Below, one piece after another: positions 1-9,162 of a stretch of DNA of 64,000 bases. The stretch comes from Shinella sp. (lineage in GTDB: Bacteria; Pseudomonadota; Alphaproteobacteria; Rhizobiales; Rhizobiaceae): assembly GCA_003248775.1 (NCBI GenBank), contig QFQX01000011.1, forward strand, positions 62,001-126,000. Reading direction: 5' to 3'. The notes below the pieces were generated by a model. It did no database searches and was not told the DNA's origin. It worked only from the letters and a program-made list of their open reading frames with translations. The translations under genes were made by a program, and so were the position numbers. The first letter of the stretch is position 1. Every line of letters starts with the position of its first letter.

Positions 1-57
1 GATCTGAAAAGATATCATGCCCGGCACCCCTCTGCGGCCGGTCCCGAAGCGGCATGA
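1..57 (+). CDS. Possible C-terminal end of PlsX (phosphate acyltransferase), partial
   Basis: Frame 1 is open from the left edge to a TGA at 55-57 and would encode an 18-residue tail starting DLKRYHARHPS. It lies 21 bases before fabH. In rhizobia and many other bacteria plsX directly precedes fabH, so a PlsX tail is the natural candidate, but 18 residues from a poorly conserved C terminus cannot prove identity. The call is inferred from position and the open frame. Confidence 0.35.
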   Translation, partial: DLKRYHARHPSAAGPEAA

Positions 58-78
58 TCCCAGGGGTAGGAAACTAAT

Positions 79-1050
79 ATGATCCGTGCAGTTGTTCGCG
101 GTTTCGGAGCGTCGCTTCCGAAGCGGGTGATGACCAATCGCGAATTGGAAGACCTTGTCGAAACCTCCGACGAATGGATCGTGCAGCGCACGGGCATTCA
201 TCAGCGCTACATCGCCGGCGAAGGCGAGACGACTGCATCACTGGGTGCTGCCGCAGCGAAGGCCGCTCTGGATAATGCCGGTCTCGTGGCTGCCGATATC
301 GACCTCATCATCTGTGCGACGTCCACCCCGGACAACACTTTCCCGGCGACTGCGGTCAATATACAGAACCGGCTCGGCATCCATCACGGCTTTGCCTTCG
401 ACGTTCAGGCCGTCTGTTCGGGCTTCGTCTATGCAATGGCGACAGCCGATCTCTATATTCGCGGCGGCATGGCCAAGCGCGTCCTCGTGATTGGCGCGGA
501 AACCTTCTCTCGCATCCTCGATTGGACGGACCGTACGACCTGCGTGCTCTTCGGCGATGGCGCTGGTGCGCTGGTCCTCGAAGCCGAGGAAGGGGAGGGC
601 AAAACCACCGACCGCGGCGTTCTGACTTCGCAGCTTCGGTCTGATGGTACGCACAAGGAAAAGCTCTTTGTCGATGGCGGCCCGTCCACCACCGGCACCG
701 TCGGCCACCTCCGCATGGAGGGCCGTGAAGTGTTCAAGCACGCCGTCGGCATGATCACCGATGTGATCGAGGCGGCGTTCGACGCCACTGGGACCACTGC
801 GGATGACCTCGACTGGCTCGTTCCGCATCAGGCCAATCGTCGCATCATCGACGGTTCGGCGAAGAAGCTCGGCATTCCCGCTGAAAAGGTCGTCGTCACC
901 GTCGATCTGCACGGCAACACCTCGGCAGCCTCCATTCCGTTGGCGCTCGCTGTCGCCGCCGGTGACGGTCGTATCAAGAAGGGCGATCTCGTCATGCTCG
1001 AGGCGATGGGCGGCGGCTTCACCTGGGGTGCGGTCCTGCTCCGCTGGTAA
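79..1050 (+). CDS. fabH: Beta-ketoacyl-ACP synthase III (FabH)
   Basis: Condenses acetyl-CoA with malonyl-ACP to start type II fatty acid synthesis in the cytoplasm. The 323-residue protein has the normal FabH length and the complete triad: Cys113 in the motif VQAVCSGFVYA, His250 in WLVPHQANRR and Asn280 in DLHGNTSAAS. The C-terminal glycine-rich stretch EAMGGGFTWGA is typical of the family. An AGGA about eight bases before the ATG supports the start. It is followed on the same strand by ihfA and a MerR gene, the conserved rhizobial order, and probably follows plsX. Nothing is odd about it. Confidence 0.97.
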   Translation: MIRAVVRGFGASLPKRVMTNRELEDLVETSDEWIVQRTGIHQRYIAGEGETTASLGAAAAKAALDNAGLVAADIDLIICATSTPDNTFPATAVNIQNRLGIHHGFAFDVQAVCSGFVYAMATADLYIRGGMAKRVLVIGAETFSRILDWTDRTTCVLFGDGAGALVLEAEEGEGKTTDRGVLTSQLRSDGTHKEKLFVDGGPSTTGTVGHLRMEGREVFKHAVGMITDVIEAAFDATGTTADDLDWLVPHQANRRIIDGSAKKLGIPAEKVVVTVDLHGNTSAASIPLALAVAAGDGRIKKGDLVMLEAMGGGFTWGAVLLRW

Positions 1051-1159
1051 GCGTGAGATTCGAAATAAAGGATTTCATACAAGCGCTTGACCGTCACGCC
1101 CAAGGGCAATACTCTCATAACGCTTCAACAAGATCATTGATTTAAGCGGGCGGGACCAC

Positions 1160-1498
1160 ATGGCCGGAAAGACAGTGACGCGAGCAGATTTGGCGGAATC
1201 GGTCTTTCGCAAAGTTGGCCTCTCACGCACCGAATCGGCGGAACTCGTCGAGACCGTGATCGACGAGATTTGCAACGCGATCGTGCGTGGCGAGACCGTG
1301 AAGCTTTCCTCCTTCGCGACCTTCCAGGTGCGCAGCAAGAACGAGCGAATCGGCCGCAATCCGAAGACCGGCGAGGAAGTGCCGATTTCCCCGCGGCGGG
1401 TCATGACCTTCAAGGCGTCCAACGTGCTCAAGCAGCGGATTCTGCGGTCTCATTTGTCGCGCAAGGCCAAGCAGAAGCCGCAGAATCCGGCTTCCTGA
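1160..1498 (+). CDS. ihfA: Integration host factor subunit alpha
   Basis: DNA-bending protein of the HU/IHF family that would pair with IHF-beta (not in this window) in transcription, replication and phage integration. The 112-residue sequence shows the whole HU/IHF fold, with the DNA-contacting beta-arm motif GRNPKTGEEVPISPRR at residues 65-80. The N terminus MAGKTVTRADLAESVFRKVG is that of alphaproteobacterial IhfA rather than HU; the HU gene is separate at 40598. The basic tail of about 12 residues (SRKAKQKPQNPAS) is longer than in E. coli IhfA. It lies 109 bases after fabH, probably in the same transcription unit. Confidence 0.95.
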   Translation: MAGKTVTRADLAESVFRKVGLSRTESAELVETVIDEICNAIVRGETVKLSSFATFQVRSKNERIGRNPKTGEEVPISPRRVMTFKASNVLKQRILRSHLSRKAKQKPQNPAS

Positions 1499-1614
1499 CG
1501 CTCTCGTGTATCGGTCCCTTGAGGATTACCCCTAATAGGGTGCTTGAATTTATCGCTGCAAATCGTTGAAATAAACGGCGAGTCGCGTTGCCGCGCGAGC
1601 CATGGAGCGTGAAC

Positions 1615-2154
1615 ATGCAGTTGGATAAGAGCCCGAACGCCTTCCGCACCATCAGCGAAGTTGCCGAAGACCTTGACCTGCCGCAGCATGTCCTGCGCTT
1701 CTGGGAAACGCGTTTTCCACAGATCAAGCCGATGAAGCGGGGCGGCGGTCGGCGCTATTACCGGCCCGATGATATCGAGTTGCTGAAGGGCATCCGTCAT
1801 CTGCTCTACGATCAGGGCTACACCATCAAGGGTGTGCAGAAGCTCCTGAAGACCAACGGTAACAAGTTTGTGATGGCTGTCGCTACCGGCGACCAGGCCA
1901 CCATGGAAGCACTGATCGCGGCAAATGCCCAGAAGTCCGACGAGCCGAAGCTCGGTCCGACGGACGAGGATCAGGTTGTCGGTCGTCCCAAGGCGAAGGT
2001 CAGCGGACGCTTCTTCGGATTTGGCGGCAGCGACGACGACATGCCGGAAATTTCCGTGGGCAAAAGTTCGGTCGGCAAGGAAGACAGGGCCCTGTTGCAG
2101 GAGGCGCTCTTCGACCTCCTTGAATGCAAGCGTCTCCTCGATCAGGTTCGCTGA
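1615..2154 (+). CDS. MerR-family transcriptional regulator
   Basis: Predicted DNA-binding protein of 179 residues. A MerR-type winged helix-turn-helix fills residues 10-80: ISEVAEDLDLPQHVLRFWE is the recognition helix pair, RRYYRPDD the wing, and LLYDQGYTIKGVQKLL follows. The remainder is low in complexity and carries no recognisable effector-binding domain or cysteine cluster, so this is not a metal-sensing MerR. The frame is open upstream to a TTG at 1588, but the ATG at 1615 is preceded by GGAG and fits the family start. It lies downstream of ihfA in the order seen across rhizobia. Its target is unknown. Confidence 0.85.
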   Translation: MQLDKSPNAFRTISEVAEDLDLPQHVLRFWETRFPQIKPMKRGGGRRYYRPDDIELLKGIRHLLYDQGYTIKGVQKLLKTNGNKFVMAVATGDQATMEALIAANAQKSDEPKLGPTDEDQVVGRPKAKVSGRFFGFGGSDDDMPEISVGKSSVGKEDRALLQEALFDLLECKRLLDQVR

Positions 2155-2192
2155 GCCTCCGGTGTTCTAAAGCCGGGGATCGCGTCAAGCGA

Positions 2193-2762
2193 TCAGAGCC
2201 AGCGCCAGCGCTTGGGATTGTCAGCCGACTCGATCATCAGCCAGTTAAGATCGACCTTGTCGACCGGCTTGATTTCGTCATTTCTGTTATCCAGTACCAG
2301 ATCGGCCTTCGGCGTTTTCACGATCACCACGACATGCGCTTCACCGCTGGGCGTGGTTGCCATGGCGAGCCGTATGGAACGGGGAGGCAGTCCGCGGTCG
2401 ATCAACTTTTTTCGCTTCGTGACCGCGTAATCTTCGCAGTCTCCGGATTTCGGAGAAAGGCGCCAGGTATCGTTTCCCTTGGCGTCCGAACCCGGCGCTA
2501 TCGCCTGATTCACGCCGGTATTCACCGCTTCGAGCGCACGCTCCACCTTTCGGTTCAACTGGGTTCGGCTCACGCCGCCTTTCGGACGGCATTCGCGCGG
2601 AGCATTCACGCAAAGCTTTACGAAGGCATAGGGGGCTGTCGTCGGGGTCTTTTCTTCCAGAAAGGGTGCCGCAAGTCGGCCCCCTGCCTGGGTTTCACTG
2701 GCTGACCACGAGAAGAACATAGCGACAGCGGCGACAAGGATGCAGATGGTCATGAGAGGCAT
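2193..2762 (-). CDS. Bacterial transglutaminase-like cysteine peptidase (BTLCP family)
   Basis: Probably a periplasmic thiol peptidase of the DUF920/BTLCP family (related to LapG, which cleaves large adhesins at a di-alanine site). The 189-residue protein begins with a hydrophobic signal segment (residues 2-20). It carries the triad in the usual order: Cys109 in SGDCEDYA, His143 in GEAHVVV and Asp158 in LVLDNR. The start used has GGAG seven bases upstream; an upstream in-frame ATG at 2816 has no comparable site. It is convergent with the MerR gene. No LapD-like receptor or adhesin gene lies beside it, so a LapG role is not shown. Confidence 0.85.
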   Translation of the reverse strand: MPLMTICILVAAVAMFFSWSASETQAGGRLAAPFLEEKTPTTAPYAFVKLCVNAPRECRPKGGVSRTQLNRKVERALEAVNTGVNQAIAPGSDAKGNDTWRLSPKSGDCEDYAVTKRKKLIDRGLPPRSIRLAMATTPSGEAHVVVIVKTPKADLVLDNRNDEIKPVDKVDLNWLMIESADNPKRWRWL

Positions 2763-3163
2763 CTCACGGCTCCATGGCTGTTTACCCTGCGGAACAGGCG
2801 GAACGCCGAGGCGCATGCCACCTGCTTAAGCCTAAGCATCGAATGGAGAGAATGTTCCCTGATAGTCACAAAATTATGTCGCAATGCAATATGAGGAAAA
2901 ACTCATTTTCTCGTGAAATTATAAGCGTCGAAAACGAGCGAAGGCCGCGTGCGGCAATATCGGGGAGGGGAGCCGCGCTCCTCGGGCACGCAATCAGGAG
3001 AGTATGCGCGACTCATCCGCTGCGTCCGTGGGACTTTGGTGGGACTTCGTGAACGGTAATCGTTCTTTTCCCGTGCTTTGTTCTTCTTTTTGTCCAAGGC
3101 TGCATTTTTCCGCTTGCGCTTCGGAGCCGGAAATCCTAATGGGATCAGGCCTTAACGGCAGGT
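2763..3163. other. Intergenic stretch between peptidase gene and tRNA-Pro
   Basis: About 400 bases without a convincing gene. Open frames here lack a ribosome site or overlap the tRNA in antisense. The left part must hold the promoter of the minus-strand peptidase gene, and the right part the promoter of the tRNA. Weak hairpins occur near 2892-2915 and 2967-2985, with no T-run after them. No known small RNA is recognised. Confidence 0.5.
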
Positions 3164-3240
<77 letters not shown>

Positions 3241-3500
3241 TTAAATTCTTGATTTCCCAGCAAATTATTCGACGGTTCCGGGTTTTCCCGGAATTGTGGC
3301 GCGTCGCTCCTAGTTTTTCGGCAAAATTTCCTGATTCTGCCCTATCATTGCTGCGTTGCAGCATTATATGGGCTATGTTCGCTGCTGGAGGAGCGTGAGC
3401 GCGTTGCACCCGAAGTAACGGAGTGCGGCCCGTTCCGGATCCGTGGCGGGCTTTCCCCGTGGGAGTGAGAGCCGAACAATCGAACGGAAACTGCATTTCC

Positions 3501-4517
3501 ATGCGTATGAAAATTCCCGTGCCGTTTTCCTACATAACGGCCCAGCAAAAGAAGTGGCAAAAGCGTTTGACCCGCGCCGCGGATGTCATCACGCCTGTTG
3601 CGACTGCACGCCCCAGACTTCGCGGTCCTCGTCCGCATCTGACTGAATTCACCGGCTTCGGTACCAATCCCGGGCACCTGCGCATGATGGAATATGTGCC
3701 GCCCAAGGGGCAGGCTAAACCAGCGCTGATGGTTGTCCTGCACGGCTGTCTTCAGACAGCCGTGGATTTCGACAATGGCAGCAACTGGAGCATGCTCGCG
3801 AGAGAAGGCGGTTTTGTTCTGCTTTACCCGGAGCAGCGCCAGTCCAACAATCCGAACCTCTGCTTCAACTGGTTTCGGCCAAGCGCCGTGGCGCGCGACC
3901 GCGGTGAGTTGATGTCTATCCGGCAGATGATCGAGAATGCATGCGAACGGCATGGGATCGATCGCGATCGCATCTTCCTGCAGGGACTGTCTGCCGGCGG
4001 CGGCATGGCGTCCGCGCTGCTTGCTACTTATCCCGATCTCTTTGCTGCCGGCCAGATCGTTGCCGGTCTGCCCTTTGGCTCCGCCCGCGACGCGATGACC
4101 GCGCTGTCGGTGATGAAGTCGGGCGCAAATCGCACACCGCAGGAATGGGGTGATCTCGTTCGCGCGGTTTCACCCGAAATCAACTGGCGCCCGACGATAT
4201 CCATCTGGCACGGTACCGCTGATCGCGTGGTCTCCACCGCCAATGCCCGCGCTACGCTGATGCAGTGGCTCGATCTCTATGGCCTTCGCGATGAAGACGG
4301 TGATGATATCGCCATCGAAGGCAATGCAGCTCGCGTCTGGCTCGATAAGTCGGGCCGGCCGTTGATTGAATTCTGCCTCGTCGATGGTATGGATCATGGC
4401 CTGCCGGTTCTGAAGAAGCCGCGCAAGACGCCGGGCGAGGGCGGAATGCCCTTCATGCTTGAAGGCCAGCTCAGCGCCCCGCTGCACATGGCACGCACAT
4501 TCATGGCAAGCGGCTGA
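3501..4517 (+). CDS. PHB-depolymerase-family esterase
   Basis: Alpha/beta-hydrolase of the poly(3-hydroxybutyrate) depolymerase/feruloyl esterase group (LpqC-like), 338 residues. Visible are the oxyanion region VVLHGCLQ, the lipase box GLSAGGGM with nucleophile Ser164, the acid Asp241 in WHGTADRVV and His299 in DGMDHGLPV. No clear signal peptide is present, so it may act inside the cell on PHB or short-chain esters; the substrate cannot be read from sequence. The ATG at 3501 is preferred over the longer frame from 3423, but its ribosome site is weak, and ATG 3507 is possible. Confidence 0.85.
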   Translation: MRMKIPVPFSYITAQQKKWQKRLTRAADVITPVATARPRLRGPRPHLTEFTGFGTNPGHLRMMEYVPPKGQAKPALMVVLHGCLQTAVDFDNGSNWSMLAREGGFVLLYPEQRQSNNPNLCFNWFRPSAVARDRGELMSIRQMIENACERHGIDRDRIFLQGLSAGGGMASALLATYPDLFAAGQIVAGLPFGSARDAMTALSVMKSGANRTPQEWGDLVRAVSPEINWRPTISIWHGTADRVVSTANARATLMQWLDLYGLRDEDGDDIAIEGNAARVWLDKSGRPLIEFCLVDGMDHGLPVLKKPRKTPGEGGMPFMLEGQLSAPLHMARTFMASG

Positions 4518-4602
4518 TGATCCGACTGGCAGGGCAGGCGCGGTTTATCCGCAATCCTGCCCTGTCGGACACCTATTAGAGAAGGGGATGAACGCGGAAG
4601 TC

Positions 4603-4752
4603 TTAGTTCTCTTCGATCGACATGCCATCACGGCCGATGTTGAGCTCTACGCCCTTTGGCTTGGTCTCTTCCTGATAGACGTAATAGCCGAGGCCGATGA
4701 CGACGACGGCAAGCGCACCGATGACGAGATAAAGACCATTATTCCGGTTCAT
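4603..4752 (-). CDS. Small single-pass membrane protein (49 aa)
   Basis: A short frame that encodes MNRNNGLYLVIGALAVVVIG followed by a charged tail ending IGRDGMSIEEN. Residues 7-24 form one transmembrane helix, and the C terminus is polar and acidic. AGGAG stands seven bases before the ATG, which makes it a credible gene despite its size. I believe similar short proteins are common in rhizobial genomes, but the function is unknown. It is convergent with the esterase gene and co-oriented with the HTH gene behind it. Confidence 0.75.
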   Translation of the reverse strand: MNRNNGLYLVIGALAVVVIGLGYYVYQEETKPKGVELNIGRDGMSIEEN

Positions 4753-4868
4753 GACTGCTCCTGATCTGTTTAACAGGGCAATAATCCGCGACGAAGGAAT
4801 TTGTTCCGTTCAGAGAGTCGATCTGAATGAAGCAGATCGGCCTTTGTTTCATTCCGGTGGGATTGTGC

Positions 4869-5165
4869 TCAGTCGTCGTTGGCGGCGTTCAGGTCTTCGG
4901 GGCGCACGCCGTCATCTTCGTCGTCACGCTCGGCAAAACGTACGCCGACGCCACCGGGCGGGCTGTCGCCATCGCCAAGAAACATGATTCCGGATGCCTG
5001 CAGCGCCAGCTTCAAGGTATGAAGCGTCGATGGATCGACATTGGCCTGTTCTTCCGCTTCCGTCTGAAGAATCAGGAAAGCGGAAATGCCGCTCTTCGCC
5101 GAAAGCTGATCGACGGTGATACCGAGAAGCGCTCGTGCGGCGCGGATCTGTGCGGGTGTAGCCAT
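4869..5165 (-). CDS. Helix-turn-helix (XRE-type) small regulator
   Basis: A 98-residue protein with one Cro/CI-type helix-turn-helix at about residues 5-60: IRAARALLGITVDQLSAKSG contains the first helices, followed by FLILQTEAEEQANVDPSTLH. The short C-terminal region is acidic (ERDDEDDGVRPEDLNAANDD) and carries the motif GDGDSPPGGVGVRF, common to a family of single-HTH alphaproteobacterial proteins. Its target is unknown. It starts 51 bases from the end of the polysaccharide glycosyltransferase gene, but whether it regulates that locus cannot be judged. Confidence 0.75.
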   Translation of the reverse strand: MATPAQIRAARALLGITVDQLSAKSGISAFLILQTEAEEQANVDPSTLHTLKLALQASGIMFLGDGDSPPGGVGVRFAERDDEDDGVRPEDLNAANDD

Positions 5166-5216
5166 AGGATCAATATGGTGAAATCGCGCCCGAAATCAAT
5201 CGGTTCGAAAGAGGGA

Positions 5217-6365
5217 TCAGCTCAGGACTTCGCGGTAAACCGCAAGCGTCTGGTCGACCATGGCTTCAAGGCCGAAGGAATGGCGGCGGACGGCGGCATT
5301 GTCGGCGAAGCGGGCGCGTATCGCGTCGTCAGAAAGCCTTTTCATGGCGCTCGAGAGTGACGAAGGATCGTCGTTGTTGGCGACGATGATACCATTATCC
5401 TCGGGCGTGACGACATTGCGCGCTCCGCCGACATCGGTGACGATCATCGGCAATCCACTCGCTGCCGCCTCCAGCATCACATAGGACATCGCCTCATAAC
5501 GGCTGGGCATAACCAGCACGTCGAGCGCCTGCATGGCTTCAGCCCCTGTGATGTCCGGGGTGACGATGACCCGATCGGCAATGTTGGCGTTGCCAATCTC
5601 GCGGCGTATCGCCTGTTCCATTTCGCCATGCCCCACCATCAGCAGGTGCACATCGGGTAGGCTTTTAGCTATATTTGCAAAGGCGGCGATCAGCCTTTCC
5701 GGCGCCTTCTGCGCGGAGAGGCGACCGACGAAACCGAAGACGATGGCATCTTCCGGCAGGCCGAAGCGCCTGCGGATCGCCGAGCCGTTTCCCTGCGGCA
5801 TTTCTCCCACACCATTGACGACGACGCGGAGCAATTCCGCTGGAATGCCGAGCGTCAGCGCATGCTCGTATTCGCTCTGCGAGACGCAGATCAGCCGGTC
5901 GGTGAAGAAGCGGCCGAGCAGGGTTTCCACCTTGCCGAAGAGCAGGCGGCCTTTAGCTCCGAGCGTCGGATCCATCGTGCGAAAGGCGTGCGGCGTATAG
6001 ATACGAGGCACGTGCGGACCGGGAAGGCGTATGCGGGTCAGCGCGCCGGCCTTGGAGCTATGGCCGTGGATAATGTCGAGCGGACCTTCCGCACGCACGA
6101 CCTGGGCCAATGCTTTCCATGCGGACGCATCTGTAGGATCGACAGCCCGCAGCATTGGGAGTGCGATGACCTTTTCGAGGTCGAGGGCCTCGAGTTCCGC
6201 AACGAAGCGCTCCTCCGCCCTCACGGGCGAGTAGACCGCAGTCACGGCATGACCGCGTGATTTCAGCCCCGCGCATAGATCGACGAAATGACGGCCGGAG
6301 CCGCCGCCGCTCGGTTCCAGAACCTGGAGGATGCGCAGAGGGGAGGTCGTATCAGGCATGGTCAT
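5217..6365 (-). CDS. GT4-family glycosyltransferase (surface polysaccharide)
   Basis: Predicted cytoplasmic transferase that adds a sugar to the lipid-linked repeat unit. The 382-residue protein has the two-domain GT-B fold: an N-terminal domain beginning LRILQVLEPSGGGSGRHF, and a C-terminal nucleotide-sugar domain with FGFVGRLSAQKAPE and the E-x7-E motif in SRYEAMSYVMLEAAASGLP. The frame extends 72 codons further upstream, but the ATG at 6365 overlaps the stop of the upstream polymerase-like gene (ATGA), which indicates translational coupling; ATG 6359 is the alternative. It is the last gene of the three-gene run 9162-5217. Confidence 0.88.
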   Translation of the reverse strand: MTMPDTTSPLRILQVLEPSGGGSGRHFVDLCAGLKSRGHAVTAVYSPVRAEERFVAELEALDLEKVIALPMLRAVDPTDASAWKALAQVVRAEGPLDIIHGHSSKAGALTRIRLPGPHVPRIYTPHAFRTMDPTLGAKGRLLFGKVETLLGRFFTDRLICVSQSEYEHALTLGIPAELLRVVVNGVGEMPQGNGSAIRRRFGLPEDAIVFGFVGRLSAQKAPERLIAAFANIAKSLPDVHLLMVGHGEMEQAIRREIGNANIADRVIVTPDITGAEAMQALDVLVMPSRYEAMSYVMLEAAASGLPMIVTDVGGARNVVTPEDNGIIVANNDDPSSLSSAMKRLSDDAIRARFADNAAVRRHSFGLEAMVDQTLAVYREVLS

Positions 6366-7606
6366 GTCGGTGTGGATCGCCGTTGCGCCCGCTGGTAACG
6401 CCATTCGAGTGCGCCGCAGCCCCATACGATGCCGAGCAGCATGTAGAAGTGCCGCCAGTGGTCTGTATCGATGACGTTGCCGATGATCATGTGTCCGATG
6501 ACGACGATCCAGGAAATCATCAGGTAGGGTTGCCACGGGCGATTGCGCAGCAGATAGCGAAAGCCGATGGTGACGGTCCACGCCATCATCGAGACATAGG
6601 ATATGAAGCCGAGCCAGCCGTAGCTGGTCAGCGATTTCAGCCAGATATTGTGCTCGTCTTCCGGAAAGATCTTGCTGAACACCATTGGCCCTATGCCGAG
6701 CGGCTGTTCCATAGCGTTCAGGAAGCCGATCCGATGGCGGGCGAAACGGCCGAGATGGCCGCCGTCATATTCCTTCACCAGCGTGGTGCGGTCGAGAAAC
6801 AGGTTGCGGACCTGTTCGAACTGCAGCGCGATCGTGACGGCAATGACCATCAGCACGACGGCCGCAAGAGACAGCAGCAGGATCTTCAGCCGGAAAGCCC
6901 CGGTACGTTCCTTGAGCAGCAGGATCAGCACCAGCGCGATGGCGGAAAAGAGAAAGAGCGCCCAGGCCGCGCGGGAGAAGGACAGGAATACACCGAGCGC
7001 AATGATGAGAAGCCCGGCGATCTTGAACGGAGCTCCGGCAAGCCTCCCGGTCAGCAGGCCATGGATCAGGTAGAGCGAAGGTGCGATCAAAAAGGGGCCG
7101 AAAACGTTGGGGTCCTGAAAGGCACCCATGGCGCGGTCGTAGCGGGTAAAGGCTTCCGAACCGGGAAAGGCATGAAAATATCCGAGGATGCCGAGGAGGG
7201 CGGTAATCACGGCCGCGGCCACCCAGGCACGGAAGATCAGCCTCAGCCGCCGGTAATCATCCTCAATGATCGCCGCATAGAACACCGAGGTCAGCGCCAG
7301 AAAGGTGGAGACCGCGAGATACATCGGCCCCTCGGCCAGATCCCGCATCACAGTGAGCGAGAGGATGCCGCCGATGTTGAAGACCAGCAGGAATGCCAGC
7401 AGCGGGGCCACCGCGCGGGAGATCTTCAGTCCGAGCAGGAACCAGATCGCGACCTGAAGCACCATAACCAGTTCATAAGGCGCTGGTTCAGAAATGACGA
7501 AGCCGGACAGGAAAACGCCGAAGGCGACCAACGCGGAGCCGATGATCGCCATTGCCGCACGTTGCGGCTTGAAAACGATGGGAGCCTGGACCTCTATCGT
7601 ACTCAA
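6362..7606 (-). CDS. O-antigen ligase/polymerase-like membrane protein (Wzy_C family)
   Basis: Inner-membrane protein of 414 residues with about ten to twelve hydrophobic helices. A large periplasmic loop near residues 235-310 contains RFARHRIGFLNAMEQPLGIGP and EDEHNIWLKSLTSYGW, the H/R-rich signature seen in Wzy_C and WaaL proteins. In a locus with an initiating transferase and Wza/Wzc homologues it is most likely the polymerase of the repeat unit. It overlaps the transferase gene upstream by four bases and the glycosyltransferase gene downstream by four bases. Ligase versus polymerase cannot be decided from sequence. Confidence 0.82.
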   Translation of the reverse strand: MSTIEVQAPIVFKPQRAAMAIIGSALVAFGVFLSGFVISEPAPYELVMVLQVAIWFLLGLKISRAVAPLLAFLLVFNIGGILSLTVMRDLAEGPMYLAVSTFLALTSVFYAAIIEDDYRRLRLIFRAWVAAAVITALLGILGYFHAFPGSEAFTRYDRAMGAFQDPNVFGPFLIAPSLYLIHGLLTGRLAGAPFKIAGLLIIALGVFLSFSRAAWALFLFSAIALVLILLLKERTGAFRLKILLLSLAAVVLMVIAVTIALQFEQVRNLFLDRTTLVKEYDGGHLGRFARHRIGFLNAMEQPLGIGPMVFSKIFPEDEHNIWLKSLTSYGWLGFISYVSMMAWTVTIGFRYLLRNRPWQPYLMISWIVVIGHMIIGNVIDTDHWRHFYMLLGIVWGCGALEWRYQRAQRRSTPT

Positions 7607-9162
7607 TAGGCGTTTTCCGTGTTCAATAGCCGGATGGGCGTCAGGAACAGGATCTTGAGATCGAAGAGCAGCGACCAGTTTTCGATGTAGAAGAGGTCGT
7701 ATGCTGTCCGGTACTTGATCTTTTCGTCGCTGTCGATTTCACCGCGCCAACCATTGATCTGCGCCCACCCGGTCACGCCGGGCTTGACGCGATGGCGGGC
7801 GAAATAGCCATCGACGACTTCCGCATAGACCCGGTCATGGGTCGCGGCGGACACGGCATGCGGGCGAGGGCCGACAAGCGAGAGGTCGCCGCGCAACACG
7901 TTGAAGAGCTGGGGTAGCTCGTCGATCGACGATTTGCGGATGAAGCGCCCGACCTTGGTGACCCGAGGGTCGCCCTTGGTAACCGCCTTGCGGGCCGACG
8001 GATCGCTCATCTCGGTGTACATCGAGCGGAATTTCAAGACGTTGATGACCTCGTTGTTGAAGCCATGGCGCTTCTGCATGAAGAAGACCGGGCCTTTGGA
8101 ATTCAACTTGATCGCGATGGCTGTGCCGATGAAGACTGGCCACAGGAGCGAGAGAGCCATCAGGCTGAAGAAGATGTCGAAGACGCGCTTTGCCACCGAG
8201 TCCCAGTCGCGGATGGGCTTGTCGAGAATGTCGAGCATTGGCACTGCACCGACATGGGAATAGGAGCGCGGACGAAAACGCAGACTGTTGGAATGGGCCG
8301 CGAGCCGCACGTCCGTCGGCAGGACCCAGAGCATCTTGAGAAGCTGCAGGATACGCGCCTCTGCGCTGAGCGGCAGCGAGATAATCAGCATGTCGATGCG
8401 GGCGAGGCGAGCGAATTCGACGAGTTCGGCCACGGTGCCGAGCTTGGGATAGCCTGCGACCACATCGGGCGAGCGGGCAGAGCCACGGTCATCGAAAATG
8501 CCGCAGATGCGGATATCATTTTCCGGCTGCTGTTCCAGTGCGCGGATCAGGTCCTTGGCCGGCTGGCCGCCGCCAACGATGACGGCGCGGCGTTCCATCA
8601 CGCCGTTGCGGCCCCAGCGGCGAATGGCGAAGCCGACGAGATTGCGCTCGATGAACAGAAAGGCAAGGCCACTACCGTACCAGATGACAAACCAGTTCTG
8701 GAAGTCGAGACCATTGCTGACAAAGATGAAGAGCGAAAGCGCGACAAGCGCCAGCGCTACCGTCCATGCACCGAAATAGCGTCCCAGCGACCGCAAGGGC
8801 GTCCGCAGCGATGAGATGTGATAGCAATCGGCGGCTTGCAGCAGCAGCAGGGCAACGCCCGATCCGATCAGGCTGATAGCCAGAACGCCGACGAAATGCT
8901 CCGCCGGATTGGCGGAGATGAAGTAGTGGATTCCGAGGCCGAAGGCGAGCAGGCAGAGGAATTCCAGCAACCTGAGCTGGCCGGTGATGATCGTCGGAGA
9001 ATAGTTGGATTCCTGAAACTGTCCCGCGATCTGCCGGGCTAGCGGATTGATCTCCACGTTCTCCGCAGCGCCGGGTTTGGCATCGCCCATGGCGGCGTTT
9101 TCCGAGATCTTCTTGCGCAGCGCGTCAACGTCGAACTGTTCGGGCTTTTCCATCTGGTTCAT
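7603..9162 (-). CDS. Undecaprenyl-phosphate glucose (hexose-1-P) phosphotransferase, UppE/WbaP type
   Basis: Initiates polysaccharide assembly by transferring a sugar-1-phosphate to undecaprenyl phosphate at the inner membrane. The 519-residue protein has the full polyprenyl phosphotransferase layout: four N-terminal transmembrane helices (about residues 65-175), a Rossmann-like CoA_binding_3 region (RRAVIVGGGQPAKDLIRALE), a re-entrant helix (KRVFDIFFSLMALSL), and the catalytic domain with NVLKFRSMY, KSSIDELPQLFNVL and DLSLVGPRPH. An AGGTGAG lies before the ATG. Content and neighbours resemble uppE of the Agrobacterium unipolar polysaccharide locus; the exact hexose is not known. Divergent from the FtsH-like gene. 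Confidence 0.9.
   Translation of the reverse strand: MNQMEKPEQFDVDALRKKISENAAMGDAKPGAAENVEINPLARQIAGQFQESNYSPTIITGQLRLLEFLCLLAFGLGIHYFISANPAEHFVGVLAISLIGSGVALLLLQAADCYHISSLRTPLRSLGRYFGAWTVALALVALSLFIFVSNGLDFQNWFVIWYGSGLAFLFIERNLVGFAIRRWGRNGVMERRAVIVGGGQPAKDLIRALEQQPENDIRICGIFDDRGSARSPDVVAGYPKLGTVAELVEFARLARIDMLIISLPLSAEARILQLLKMLWVLPTDVRLAAHSNSLRFRPRSYSHVGAVPMLDILDKPIRDWDSVAKRVFDIFFSLMALSLLWPVFIGTAIAIKLNSKGPVFFMQKRHGFNNEVINVLKFRSMYTEMSDPSARKAVTKGDPRVTKVGRFIRKSSIDELPQLFNVLRGDLSLVGPRPHAVSAATHDRVYAEVVDGYFARHRVKPGVTGWAQINGWRGEIDSDEKIKYRTAYDLFYIENWSLLFDLKILFLTPIRLLNTENAY

Noticed and set aside
6257..7609. 450-codon plus-strand frame opposite the O-antigen ligase-like gene
   Set aside because: Low-complexity charged sequence, mirror of hydrophobic codons; the membrane protein on the other strand is clearly real.
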